Shown one piece after another: positions 1 to 8,007 of a stretch of 64,000 bases of DNA. The notes under the pieces were generated by a model. That model saw only the letters and a program-made list of their open reading frames with translations, ran no database searches and was not told the origin of the DNA. Location: contig JAFRMX010000005.1 in NCBI GenBank assembly GCA_017430455.1, positions 88,539-152,538 on the forward strand, given 5' to 3'. The translations under genes were made by a program, and so were the position numbers. This DNA comes from Oscillospiraceae bacterium. GTDB taxonomy: Bacteria > Bacillota > Clostridia > Oscillospirales > Oscillospiraceae. Each line of letters opens with the position of its first letter. Positions within the stretch are counted from its first letter, which is position 1.

Positions 1-117
1 CATTTGACAAAAACTGATTCCGGCAATTTTACGCTCCATCAAAGAAATTAACAAAAAAATGATATCACAGCATAAAGAAATTTTCAATGAAGATAAAACA
101 TAAAGCTGAAAGACTGC

Positions 118-146
118 TTGAGAACGGGGATCTTTTGCGATATAAT
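118..146 (+). promoter_or_regulatory. sigma-A-type promoter for the DUF4430 lipoprotein operon
   Basis: A -35 box TTGAGA at 118-123 and a perfect -10 box TATAAT at 141-146 are separated by exactly 17 bases, about 50 bases before the first coding region. Transcription would start near 153 and cover the three-gene run ending at 1804. The remaining bases 1-117 show nothing that I can assign. Confidence 0.75.
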
Positions 147-195
147 TAAGACTCCGGTTAAACGGAAATAACAGAGTATTTCAGGAGAAAAGAAA

Positions 196-642
196 ATGAA
201 AAAAACAGACCGTTCGAAATCCATAATCCTGCTTTTGGTCATCGCTTTAGTTGCGAGCATGACCGCAGGCCTTGCAGGCTGCGGCGCCTCACCTTCCGCA
301 CAGACTGCGGAAACGGCGACAGCGGTTCTTGAATCCGGTGAGATCGGGGAAGGAAGCAAACAGTTTTATCTGACAGTGACTGACGGAGACGGGAACCAAT
401 ACGATTACACGGTCAATACAGATGCAGAAACAGTCGGCGAAGCACTTCTGGAACTAGGCCTTATTGCCGGAGATGAGACGGAATACGGACTCTATGTCAA
501 GGAAGTAAACGGGTTCGTCGCGGATTACGATACGGACGGCACATACTGGGCCTTCTACATTGACGGCGAATATGCCATGACGGGCGTAGATCGAACGGAA
601 ATAACGGAAGGCAGCACATACACTCTGCAGGTCGAGAAGTGA
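196..642 (+). CDS. DUF4430-domain lipoprotein
   Basis: This is a 148-residue exported lipoprotein. Residues 1-29 form a lipoprotein signal peptide with a lipobox ending in LAGC, followed by a short Ala/Thr-rich tether. From about residue 45 the sequence (YLTVTDGDG, VNTDAETVGEALLELGL, YWAFYIDGEYAMTGVD) matches the DUF4430 domain, a ubiquitin-like fold related to the C-terminal domain of transcobalamin-type proteins. In Clostridia such lipoproteins often accompany ECF-type membrane proteins, and the next gene, overlapping by four bases, looks like one. A role in vitamin or small-molecule capture at the surface is an inference from that pairing; the ligand is unknown. The ATG follows an AGGAGAAAAG ribosome site. 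Confidence 0.8.
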   Translation: MKKTDRSKSIILLLVIALVASMTAGLAGCGASPSAQTAETATAVLESGEIGEGSKQFYLTVTDGDGNQYDYTVNTDAETVGEALLELGLIAGDETEYGLYVKEVNGFVADYDTDGTYWAFYIDGEYAMTGVDRTEITEGSTYTLQVEK

Positions 643-1166
643 AACTGAGCGTCCGGGAGATATGCAAATTTTCCATGATGGGAACTCTTATGTATATCTC
701 TAAGGCAGTAATGGAGTTTCTCCCCAATGTGCATCTTATAGCGGCATTCATTGCGGTCTTTACTATCGTATACCGCGCAAAAGCGCTTTTCCCCATCTAT
801 GTGTTCGTGTTTCTGACAGGGCTCATGAACGGATTCAACACTTGGTGGATCCCTTATCTGTATATATGGGCAGTCCTCTGGGGCGCACTTATGCTTTTGC
901 CGAAAAGTATTCCGAATAAGATAAAACCTTTTGTCTATATGGGCATCTGTGCTCTGCATGGGCTGCTTTACGGAACCCTTTATGCTCCCTTTCAGGCGCT
1001 TTTCTATGGGCTGAGCTTCAAGGGGATGATAGCCTGGATAGTTGCCGGGCTTCCCTGGGATGCTATTCACGCGGCGGGAAACCTTGTCACAGGCGCTTTG
1101 ATAATCCCGCTGGCAAAGCTTTTGGAGAATATCGAGAAAAGACTTCAAACAGGAAAGGAAATCTAA
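639..1166 (+). CDS. ECF-type substrate-specific (S component-like) membrane protein
   Basis: This 175-residue protein has five to six hydrophobic segments and the C-terminal Pro-Trp-Asp-x-x-His-Ala-x-Gly-Asn pattern seen in S components of energy-coupling factor transporters, which bind a vitamin or metabolite and dock on a shared EcfA-EcfT module. It starts with GTG, translationally coupled to the upstream lipoprotein through a four-base overlap (GTGA). No EcfA or EcfT gene is in the window, so it would have to use a distant shared energizing module. The substrate cannot be read from the sequence. Family assignment rests on overall pattern and the DUF4430 neighbour, so it is moderate. Confidence 0.65.
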   Translation: MKLSVREICKFSMMGTLMYISKAVMEFLPNVHLIAAFIAVFTIVYRAKALFPIYVFVFLTGLMNGFNTWWIPYLYIWAVLWGALMLLPKSIPNKIKPFVYMGICALHGLLYGTLYAPFQALFYGLSFKGMIAWIVAGLPWDAIHAAGNLVTGALIIPLAKLLENIEKRLQTGKEI

Positions 1167-1168
1167 TA

Positions 1169-1804
1169 ATGGAAATTTTATCCGTACATGACAAAGAATT
1201 CAGAAAGTACGGGCGGATAGTAAAGGGCTACGATCTGCAGGAGCTTATGAAGGCGCTTGCAGCCACCCCGCTTCCCGAAGAAGGGACAGCCTATGTCGCT
1301 TCCGAGCCGTCTTTCGAAGCACTGCCGGTAAAGGACCTGTTTTCCAAAAATCTTTATGGCGGCATGCCCGTTCAGCTCGGATGGTGCAACGGGCACAATA
1401 CGAAGCTCAACTGCTTCGAATACCACAGAGACAGCGAGATAAACCTCGGAACAGAGGATTTTATACTTCTTCTCGCGAAAAGGTCGCAGATCAGAAAAGG
1501 TATTATAGATTCTTCCAAAACAGTCGCTTTCAGGATTCCGGCGGGAACGATGGTGGAGATCTATGCGACCACTCTGCACTTTGCTCCCTGTCATGCAGAC
1601 CCGGAGAAGGGCTTCCGTGTGCTTGTTGTTCTTCCCGAAGGCACAAATACGGAAAAACCGGAGATAACAGAGCTCAACCTTGAGGATAAACTGCTCTGGG
1701 CAAGAAACAAGTGGCTTCTCGCCCACAAGGATTCCAAGCAGGCGGCAAAAGGTGCCCGGATAGGCATCAGTGGCGAGAATATCGACATAGCAAAGGATAT
1801 CTGA
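1169..1804 (+). CDS. DUF4867 family cupin-like protein
   Basis: This 211-residue soluble protein resembles the DUF4867 family, a cupin-like fold found beside sugar-utilisation genes. Visible features are a Gly-rich turn before an Asn-rich segment (QLGWCNGHNTKLNCFEYH), and the pattern P-A-G-T-x-V-E-I-Y followed by LHFAPC and an FRVLVVLPEGTN strand. The same order of landmarks (EYH, P-x-G-T, H-x-x-P, LPE) recurs in the protein encoded at 21359-21859, which suggests the two share a fold. It ends the operon, two bases after the ECF-like gene. No catalytic activity has been assigned to the family to my knowledge; a sugar-isomerase or lyase role is only a guess from the context. Confidence 0.7.
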   Translation: MEILSVHDKEFRKYGRIVKGYDLQELMKALAATPLPEEGTAYVASEPSFEALPVKDLFSKNLYGGMPVQLGWCNGHNTKLNCFEYHRDSEINLGTEDFILLLAKRSQIRKGIIDSSKTVAFRIPAGTMVEIYATTLHFAPCHADPEKGFRVLVVLPEGTNTEKPEITELNLEDKLLWARNKWLLAHKDSKQAAKGARIGISGENIDIAKDI

Positions 1805-1818
1805 CCGGTATTCAATAA

Positions 1819-1856
1819 GCGGGCTGTGACATGAGTAGTCACAGCCCGCATTTTAT
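1819..1856 (+). terminator. rho-independent terminator after DUF4867 gene
   Basis: A perfect 12-base-pair stem (GCGGGCTGTGAC at 1819-1830 with its complement at 1838-1849) has a seven-base loop and a following short T run. It closes the 196-1804 operon. Confidence 0.85.
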
Positions 1857-1925
1857 ATAAGATAAGCTGGTCCGATGAAATGAGATTAGAATAAAATGAG
1901 TAATACAGTCTGTCTTAACGGAAAA

Positions 1926-2957
1926 CTACTTAACACTGTCTCGGATATGCAGAGAGGTTGACAGATAGATCTTCATTGAAGCTCTCTCCTCGGAGGCAGG
2001 ATCATCCATACGTCTGAGCAGAATGTCGACTGCAATCTTTCCCAGCTGCTCTTTGTGGGAAGTCACTGTGCTTAAGGCAGGAGAGCATAGCTCGCATATC
2101 GGAGTATCGTCAAAACCGATAACAGACAATTGTTCCGGAACCTTGATTCCGAATGAGTTACAGGCTCTGATGGCTGCAGCGGCTACCACGTCGTTTTCTG
2201 CGAATACTCCGTCCGGCAATTCAGATGTGTTATTCAGAAAATCAACTGTACTTTTATATGCTCCGTCAAATGACACGTATGTGTTCATCATGCAAAACAG
2301 GTCAAGCCCCGCGTCCTGAAGAGCGCAGGCAACACCTTCCTGTCTGTCAATATAATTCTGATTTCGGAAGCTTGAGCGAAAATAACCGATCCGTCGGCAT
2401 CCGCGCTGTATAAGATGTTCTGTGGCCATACGAGCGCCGCCGAAATTGTCATTGCAGACATAGTCTGCTCCGGCTATCGGTTCCACACTGTCCAAAACTA
2501 TTAACGGGATTTCCGGATGCTCAGCGAAAACCGCATTGATCTCGGTTCTGCTCTTTTCGGTAATGTCAGTGCCTAAAAACAAAATGCCGTCGGTATCAGG
2601 CAGAACTTTTTCGAGCTGGTCCCGCAGAGCGGCCTCCCCTGCGTTGATATAACAGACCGATATGCTGTGACCGAGGGAAGAAGCCCGATCCGCGGCGCCT
2701 TTGAGTAAAAAGGAGGAGAAGGTCGTGTTTTCTGCAATGCTGACCAGATGATCCATAAAGATCACAAAACTGATACGTCTGCTGGTCAAAGCCTGTTGCA
2801 TTGCGGCCGAAACAGGTTTTCCCATTCGTGCAGCCGTTTCACGAACCAGCTTTCGCGTCTCCTCACTGACACCGGGTTTATCCCTCAGGGCAAGGGAGAC
2901 GGCAGCCTGGGAAAGCCCCAGTGTTTTGGCTATTTCCTTTGCTGTAATATTTGCCAT
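1926..2957 (-). CDS. LacI family transcriptional repressor
   Basis: This 343-residue regulator has a LacI-type helix-turn-helix at residues 3-48 (ITAKEIAKTLGLSQAAVSLAL) followed by a periplasmic-binding-protein-like sugar sensor domain from about residue 60 to the end. Recognisable sensor motifs are FLGTDIT, IPLIVLDS, GGARMATEHLI, NDVVAAAAIRA and VIGFDDTPICELCSPALSTV. It is divergent from the fused binding-protein gene at 3274, with a 316-base intergenic region that holds a strong promoter and a 19-base palindrome. By family precedent it represses the sugar operon and is released by a sugar or sugar phosphate. The inducer is unknown; xylose or a related pentose fits the operon content. Confidence 0.92.
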   Translation of the reverse strand: MANITAKEIAKTLGLSQAAVSLALRDKPGVSEETRKLVRETAARMGKPVSAAMQQALTSRRISFVIFMDHLVSIAENTTFSSFLLKGAADRASSLGHSISVCYINAGEAALRDQLEKVLPDTDGILFLGTDITEKSRTEINAVFAEHPEIPLIVLDSVEPIAGADYVCNDNFGGARMATEHLIQRGCRRIGYFRSSFRNQNYIDRQEGVACALQDAGLDLFCMMNTYVSFDGAYKSTVDFLNNTSELPDGVFAENDVVAAAAIRACNSFGIKVPEQLSVIGFDDTPICELCSPALSTVTSHKEQLGKIAVDILLRRMDDPASEERASMKIYLSTSLHIRDSVK

Positions 2958-3174
2958 AGTATTCTCATCCTTTCATTTATCATCTTAACTTCGCCTGTAA
3001 GCAATTGCAAATACAATCTCCTTCGTCAGAAAAAAATCGTCATTTCGCACAAAAAACAGATAAAGAATTTAGTAAATTTGACGATAAATAATTTGTTATT
3101 AGGCAGATTATCTAATTGCTCAGACTTATTCACCGTAAAAATAAAAACTTTTTAGCAAAAATTATTAAAACTGC

Positions 3175-3203
3175 TTGACTTAAATCCGACTGTGGTCTAC
3201 TAT
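3175..3203 (+). promoter_or_regulatory. main promoter of the fused-SBP/ABC/xyl operon
   Basis: TTGACT at 3175-3180 and TACTAT at 3198-3203 are separated by exactly 17 bases. Transcription would begin near 3210, giving a leader of about 64 bases before the ATG at 3274. The rest of the 2958-3273 gap is A+T-rich and shows no gene. Confidence 0.8.
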
Positions 3204-3215
3204 ATTAACATACGT

Positions 3216-3234
3216 CAGCTAAATTATTTAGCTG
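3216..3234. promoter_or_regulatory. palindromic operator, probable LacI-family site
   Basis: The 19-base perfect palindrome CAGCTAAATTATTTAGCTG has nine-base arms around a single central T. It lies from about +6 to +24 relative to the predicted start, the classical position for a repressor roadblock. The nearest candidate protein is the divergent LacI-family regulator at 1926-2957. The odd-length centre differs from the usual even, CG-centred LacI-family operators, so the pairing is inferred. Confidence 0.7.
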
Positions 3235-3273
3235 AAAATAATCAAAAAGAACTGAAAGGAAAGGAAAAACACA

Positions 3274-5292
3274 ATGAAGAAAAAGATTTTTGCTTTGCTT
3301 CTTGCTCTCGCAATGGTCTTTGCGCTTGCCGCCTGCGGCAGCCAGGCTGCACCTGCCAGCAGCGGCAATCTGGTCGGTGTTGCGATGCCGACTAAGGATC
3401 TGCAGCGCTGGAATCAGGACGGAGAAAACCTGAAGGCTCAGCTCGAAGCAAAGGGCTATTCTGTTGACCTGCAGTTTGGCGCAAATGACATCGCCACACA
3501 GGTCTCCCAGATCGAGAACATGATAGCAAACGGATGCAAAGTGCTTGTTATCGCCTCCATAGACGGTGACTCGCTCGGCACGGTTTTGGCGCAGGCTAAG
3601 GAAGCCGGCATTCCCGTTATCGCTTATGACCGTTTGATCATGAACTCCGATGCCGTTTCCTACTATGCCACCTTTGATAACTGGCTTGTCGGTACCAAGC
3701 AGGGCGAGTATATTGAGGAAGCACTCGGACTGAAGGAAGGCAAAGGCCCCTTCAACATCGAGTTCATCACCGGCGACCCCGGCGACAACAACATCAACTT
3801 CTTCTTTGATGGCGCCATGAGTATTCTTCAGCCCTATCTGGACAACGGACAGCTTGTATGCCCGTCAGGCCAGACCGAGAAGGCTGTTGTTGCAACCGCC
3901 AACTGGGCAACAGATGCTGCTCAGGCGCGTTTTGAGAACATTCTCTCCAGCAATTATGCTGACGGAAAGCAGCTTGACGCAGTACTTGCTTCCAACGACT
4001 CAACAGCTCTGGGCGTTGAGAACGCACTTGCTTCTTCCTACACCGGCAGTTACCCGGTCATCACGGGTCAGGACTGCGACATAGCCATCATGAAGAACCT
4101 CATCGAAGGCAAACAGGCAATGTCCGTCTTTAAAGACACACGTACTCTCGCTGCCAAGGTCGTTGAGATGGTCGATGCACTTATGAAGGGAACCGAACCC
4201 CCTGTAAATGACACCGAGACCTACGACAACGGCACAGGCATCATCCCCAGCTTCCTGTGCGAGCCTGTTGCCTGCACAGTAGACAACTACAAAGAACTGC
4301 TGATAGATTCCGGCTACTACACGCTTGAACAGCTCGGCGTTGAAGACGGCGGCGAAGTTGCTGCTGCTCCCGCTGCTCCTGCAGGCGAACTGATCAAGGT
4401 CGGTATCATCAATCTTGACCCCGCAGAGTCCGGCTACCGTGAAGCAAACGTAAATGACCTGCACTCTGTATTCACTGCAGAGAACGGTTATGACGCCAGT
4501 TTCGCAACCGCTCCCACTGCTGACAAGCAGCTGGAAGCTGCCAATACCTTCATCACAGAGGGCGTTGACTACATCCTTGTTTCTGCTGCTGAAACCACCG
4601 GTTGGGATGAGACTCTTGAAGCCGCAAAAGAAGCCGGCATCGGCGTATTCCTCTTCGACCGCATGATCGATTGCGATCCCAGCCTCTACACTGCAGCTGT
4701 TGTTTCCGACATGCGCAATGAAGGCGAGACAGCTGTTGCATGGCTTGAGAGCCTCGGTCTTGACGAATACAAAGTCCTGCACATCCAGGGCCAGTTGGGC
4801 AGCGCTGCTCAGATCGGCCGTTCCGAGCCTCTTCAGGAGAAGTGCGAAGCTGACGACAAGTGGACCATGGTCCGTGAAGGCACCGGCGGAGACAGCTGGG
4901 ATCCCAATGAGGCCCGTAAGATTGCCGAAGCCGCAATTAATGCAGGCGAGGAATTCAACATAGTCTATGCTGAGAACGATGGCATGGCGCAGGGCGTTGT
5001 TGCAGCACTTGATGCTGCCGGCATCACCCACGGCGTTGACGGCGACGTTATCATAATGGGCTTTGACTGCAACAAGTGGGCTCTCCGCGAGCTGCTCGCA
5101 GGCAACTGGAACTACGACGGACAGTGCAGCCCGTTCCAGGCCACACTCATTGACGGTATGATCAAGACTCTTCAGGCCGGCGGAACAATTGAAGGTCTGA
5201 ACGATTTGGGTCAGATCATCAACGAAGAGAAAGGCTTCGACGCCCGTACCATTACAGAGGAGGATATCGCCACCTACGGTCTGGGCGAATAA
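3274..5292 (+). CDS. fused double sugar-binding lipoprotein (ChvE-like + YtfQ-like)
   Basis: This 672-residue lipoprotein carries two complete periplasmic-binding-protein units in one frame. Residues 1-21 are a signal peptide ending in LAAC. Residues about 32-355 resemble ChvE-type multiple-monosaccharide-binding proteins (VGVAMPTKDLQRWNQDG, YDRLIMNSD, FITGDPGDNN, LASNDSTALGV, TGQDCD, MSVFKDTR). Residues about 356-372 are a Gly/Ala/Pro linker like a lipoprotein tether. Residues 373-672 resemble YtfQ, the galactofuranose-binding protein (ADKQLEAANTFITEGVDYIL, TTGWDETLEAAKEAGI, FLFDRMID, HIQGQLGSA, YAENDGMAQGV, IIMGFDCNKWA). Single units are usually about 320-370 residues. The downstream operon encodes both the YtfR-YtfT-YjfF and the MmsA-MmsB transporter that normally serve these two binding-protein types. 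No frameshift or internal start is evident. Confidence 0.93.
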   Translation: MKKKIFALLLALAMVFALAACGSQAAPASSGNLVGVAMPTKDLQRWNQDGENLKAQLEAKGYSVDLQFGANDIATQVSQIENMIANGCKVLVIASIDGDSLGTVLAQAKEAGIPVIAYDRLIMNSDAVSYYATFDNWLVGTKQGEYIEEALGLKEGKGPFNIEFITGDPGDNNINFFFDGAMSILQPYLDNGQLVCPSGQTEKAVVATANWATDAAQARFENILSSNYADGKQLDAVLASNDSTALGVENALASSYTGSYPVITGQDCDIAIMKNLIEGKQAMSVFKDTRTLAAKVVEMVDALMKGTEPPVNDTETYDNGTGIIPSFLCEPVACTVDNYKELLIDSGYYTLEQLGVEDGGEVAAAPAAPAGELIKVGIINLDPAESGYREANVNDLHSVFTAENGYDASFATAPTADKQLEAANTFITEGVDYILVSAAETTGWDETLEAAKEAGIGVFLFDRMIDCDPSLYTAAVVSDMRNEGETAVAWLESLGLDEYKVLHIQGQLGSAAQIGRSEPLQEKCEADDKWTMVREGTGGDSWDPNEARKIAEAAINAGEEFNIVYAENDGMAQGVVAALDAAGITHGVDGDVIIMGFDCNKWALRELLAGNWNYDGQCSPFQATLIDGMIKTLQAGGTIEGLNDLGQIINEEKGFDARTITEEDIATYGLGE

Positions 5293-5339
5293 TATCCTGA
5301 TTTCTTATTAAGGCACTCCCTGTAAGGGGAAAAATATCG

Positions 5340-5388
5340 GCGCGGTATGGCACCTTGTGGAGAGATCCGCGGTTCATACCGCGCTTTT
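5340..5388 (+). terminator. stem-loop between binding-protein and ATPase genes (partial terminator)
   Basis: GCGCGGTATG at 5340-5349 pairs perfectly with 5375-5384 around a 25-base loop, followed by TTTTAATTT. Such hairpins downstream of binding-protein genes commonly lower expression of the transporter genes relative to the binding protein; here full termination would silence the operon, so partial read-through is inferred. Confidence 0.65.
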
Positions 5389-5414
5389 AATTTCAAACAA
5401 CAGGAGCTGATCAG

Positions 5415-6929
5415 ATGCAAGACGATATCATACTTACGATGCGCGGGATCTGCAAAGTATTTCCGGGCGTAAAGGCGTTAAGTAATGTCGATTTCACTCT
5501 GCGGAGGGGAAAGATCCACGCGCTGATGGGTGAAAACGGTGCCGGAAAATCTACTTTGATCAAAGTGCTCACAGGCGTATATTCGATGGATGGAGGAGAG
5601 ATCCGCATTGAAGGACATGACAGTCCAATCATCATCCACTCCCCGCAGGAAGCCCAGAGCTACGGTATAAGTACAGTCTACCAGGAAATCTCTCTTTGCC
5701 CCAATCTTACCGTGGCAGAGAACATGTATATCGGGCGTGATTCGGCGCATACTGTCAACTGGAAACAGCGTGAAAAAAAGGCCGGTGAACTGTTGGACAG
5801 TCTCGGCATCCCCGCTCGTCCCCGTCAGCAGCTTGCCAGCTGCTCTTTGGCTGTGCAGCAGATGGTTGCGATTGCCAGGGCAGTGGATACAGAATGCAAG
5901 GTGCTGATCCTCGACGAACCGACCTCCTCGCTGGACGACAAGGAAGTAGAGATGCTTTTTGGCCTGATGAGGGAACTGAAGAGCCGCGGTGTTGGCATCG
6001 TTTTTGTGACTCATTTCCTGGAGCAGGTCTACGAAGTCAGCGACCAGATCACCGTTTTGCGTAACGGCGAGCTTGTTGGTGAATACGATGTTGAAAAGCT
6101 GCCTCAGGTTGAGCTTGTAGCCAAAATGATGGGCAAAGATTTGAATGATCTGGCTGAATTGGAACAATTCGGAAAGAAGAGCGTTCCCGGCGACGAAGTG
6201 ATATACGAGGCACAGGAACTTTCCAGTACGGAGAGCAAACCCTTTGACTTCCGGATTCGCAAGGGAGAAGTCAACGGATTCACAGGACTTTTGGGTTCCG
6301 GGCGCAGCGAGAGCGTGCGTGCAATATTTGGCGCGGACCATGTGACCGGCGGCAAAGTGAAGATCCGTGGGAAGGATGTAAAAATCAGCAATCCCCATGA
6401 TGCAATGAAAAACGGCGTCGGCTATCTGCCTGAGGACCGCAAACGCGATGGAATCATTGCGGATCTTTCAGTGCGTGATAACATTATTCTTGCACTCCAG
6501 GTGCTCAACGGAATGGGCCGCCCCATTTCCCGTCAGAAGGCAGAAGAATTTGCCGACGAATATATAGAAGCATTGAATATCAAAACTGCCAGTACGGAGA
6601 CCCCAGTCGGCAGCCTGTCCGGAGGTAACCAGCAAAAGGTCATTCTGGCTCGCTGGCTGCTCACCCATCCGGATTATCTGATCCTGGATGAGCCGACACG
6701 CGGAATCGACGTAGGCACCAAGCTGGAGATCCAAAAACTCGTGCTGAAACTGGCATCAGAAAATATGAGCGTCACTTTTATCTCCTCTGAGATCGAAGAG
6801 ATGCTCCGGACGTGCTCCCGCCTTATAGTTATGCGTGACCGCAATATTGTCGGAGAACTCAAAGGCGAAGAGCTGACCCAGGCGAATGTTATGAACACCA
6901 TTGCGGGAGGTGAACGGCAGAATGCATGA
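5415..6929 (+). CDS. ytfR: sugar ABC transporter ATP-binding protein, YtfR-type
   Basis: This 504-residue tandem ATPase powers sugar import. The first nucleotide-binding domain has Walker [10 protein letters not shown] at residues 39-47 and Walker [12 protein letters not shown], but its signature loop reads LAVQQM rather than LSGGQ. The second domain has a degenerate P-loop (GLLGSGRSE), signature LSGGNQQKV and Walker [12 protein letters not shown]. Family-specific segments such as FVTHFLEQVYEVSDQITVLR and RPISRQKAEE match E. coli YtfR of the galactofuranose importer. It is followed by two permease genes in the YtfT-YjfF order, the first overlapping it by eight bases. The YtfQ-like half of the upstream fused protein is its expected ligand-delivery partner. 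In the L-arabinose and galactofuranose systems of this group substrates are furanose sugars; the substrate here is unproven. Confidence 0.92.
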   Translation: MQDDIILTMRGICKVFPGVKALSNVDFTLRRGKIHALMGENGAGKSTLIKVLTGVYSMDGGEIRIEGHDSPIIIHSPQEAQSYGISTVYQEISLCPNLTVAENMYIGRDSAHTVNWKQREKKAGELLDSLGIPARPRQQLASCSLAVQQMVAIARAVDTECKVLILDEPTSSLDDKEVEMLFGLMRELKSRGVGIVFVTHFLEQVYEVSDQITVLRNGELVGEYDVEKLPQVELVAKMMGKDLNDLAELEQFGKKSVPGDEVIYEAQELSSTESKPFDFRIRKGEVNGFTGLLGSGRSESVRAIFGADHVTGGKVKIRGKDVKISNPHDAMKNGVGYLPEDRKRDGIIADLSVRDNIILALQVLNGMGRPISRQKAEEFADEYIEALNIKTASTETPVGSLSGGNQQKVILARWLLTHPDYLILDEPTRGIDVGTKLEIQKLVLKLASENMSVTFISSEIEEMLRTCSRLIVMRDRNIVGELKGEELTQANVMNTIAGGERQNA

Positions 6930-8007
6930 TAGGAAGACATTATCGCGCGGAAATAACGGGCTTGGCCAGCTGCTGATCCCGCTGATCGCATTAGCGATCC
7001 TGATACTGTTCAACCTGTTCAGGGATCCCGGCTTTTATGCCATCGGCATCTCGGTAAACAACAGCGGAAACAAAGTTCTGACCGGCAATATTATCAGTGT
7101 CATCGACAGCGCAAGTGAGCTCGCGATAATCGCCATGGGAATGACGATAGTGACAGCGGCTACCGGCGGTCAGGATATCAGCGTAGGTGCCGTGGGGACC
7201 ATCGCAGGCAGTATTTTTGTAAAGATCCTCAAGGGTTTCGCAGGTATCAATATCTGGACTGTCCTTCTGGGCATTCTGGTCTGCTGTATTGTAACTGTTC
7301 TGTTTACTTCGTTTAACGGTATGCTGGTATCCGTGTTCCGGATCCAGCCGATGATCGCAACACTTATCCTGTTTTCCTGCGGGCGCAGCATCGCGTACTG
7401 GATCATAGGCAGCGCAACACCTCAGATAATAAGCCCGATCATCAGTGCGATGGGAATGACCATCCCCGGCATCCCCATCCCGACCCCGATCTTCGGCGTG
7501 ATTCTGGTGGCGCTTGTCCTTGTGTTGTTATTCCGATTCACAACGCTTCGGCTCTATACAGAATCGGTAGGTGTAAACCAAGGTGCTGCACGGCTCAACG
7601 GCATCAATCCGGTTGCCATAAAAATGCTCAGCTTTGTGATTCTGGGAATCTGCGTGGCAATCGCCGGTATTATAGGTACCTGCCGCATGGGACAGGTCAG
7701 CCTCAAAACACTGCTCGTTGATATAGAAATGGATGCCATTCTTGCAGTCGCGATCGGCGGTAACAGTCTTGGCGGCGGACGTTTCCGGATCGGAGCGAGC
7801 GTTCTGGGTGCCTATATCATCCAGATGCTGACCACGACCCTGTTGGCAATGCGTGTCGATCCGGTGAACATTAAAGCATACAAGGCTGTAATGATCATCA
7901 TTATTGTTGTAGCCGGTTCTCCGGTTATCAAGAGAAAGCTTTCCCAGCTTTGGAACCGTTTGCGTGCCGGCAGGGCGAAAGTAGCGGTACAGAAGGGGGG
8001 CCGGTAA
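6922..8007 (+). CDS. ytfT: sugar ABC transporter permease, YtfT-type
   Basis: This 361-residue membrane protein has about nine to ten hydrophobic segments of the BPD_transp_2 family. Motifs include MGMTIVTAATGGQDISVGAV, RIQPMIATLILFSCGRS, and the cytoplasmic loop YTESVGVNQGAARLNGINP with the later DAILAVAIGGNSLGGGRF, all closely YtfT-like. I chose the ATG at 6922, preceded by GGGAGGTGAA, rather than the in-frame TTG at 6901. It overlaps the end of the ATPase gene by eight bases and abuts the next permease without a gap, so the three are translationally coupled. It would form the heterodimeric channel with the YjfF-like protein. Confidence 0.9.
   Translation: MHDRKTLSRGNNGLGQLLIPLIALAILILFNLFRDPGFYAIGISVNNSGNKVLTGNIISVIDSASELAIIAMGMTIVTAATGGQDISVGAVGTIAGSIFVKILKGFAGINIWTVLLGILVCCIVTVLFTSFNGMLVSVFRIQPMIATLILFSCGRSIAYWIIGSATPQIISPIISAMGMTIPGIPIPTPIFGVILVALVLVLLFRFTTLRLYTESVGVNQGAARLNGINPVAIKMLSFVILGICVAIAGIIGTCRMGQVSLKTLLVDIEMDAILAVAIGGNSLGGGRFRIGASVLGAYIIQMLTTTLLAMRVDPVNIKAYKAVMIIIIVVAGSPVIKRKLSQLWNRLRAGRAKVAVQKGGR

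Noticed and set aside
4000..5031. Long open frame on the minus strand inside the binding-protein gene (343 codons)
   Set aside because: It lies entirely opposite a strongly supported lipoprotein gene, has no ribosome site and encodes no recognisable motif; it reflects codon bias on the other strand.
3274..5292. Fused binding protein as an assembly or sequencing error
   Set aside because: The frame is continuous through a compositionally normal linker, there is no internal ribosome site or signal peptide for the second half, and the linker resembles a natural tether. An error cannot be fully excluded without reads, but nothing in the sequence suggests it.
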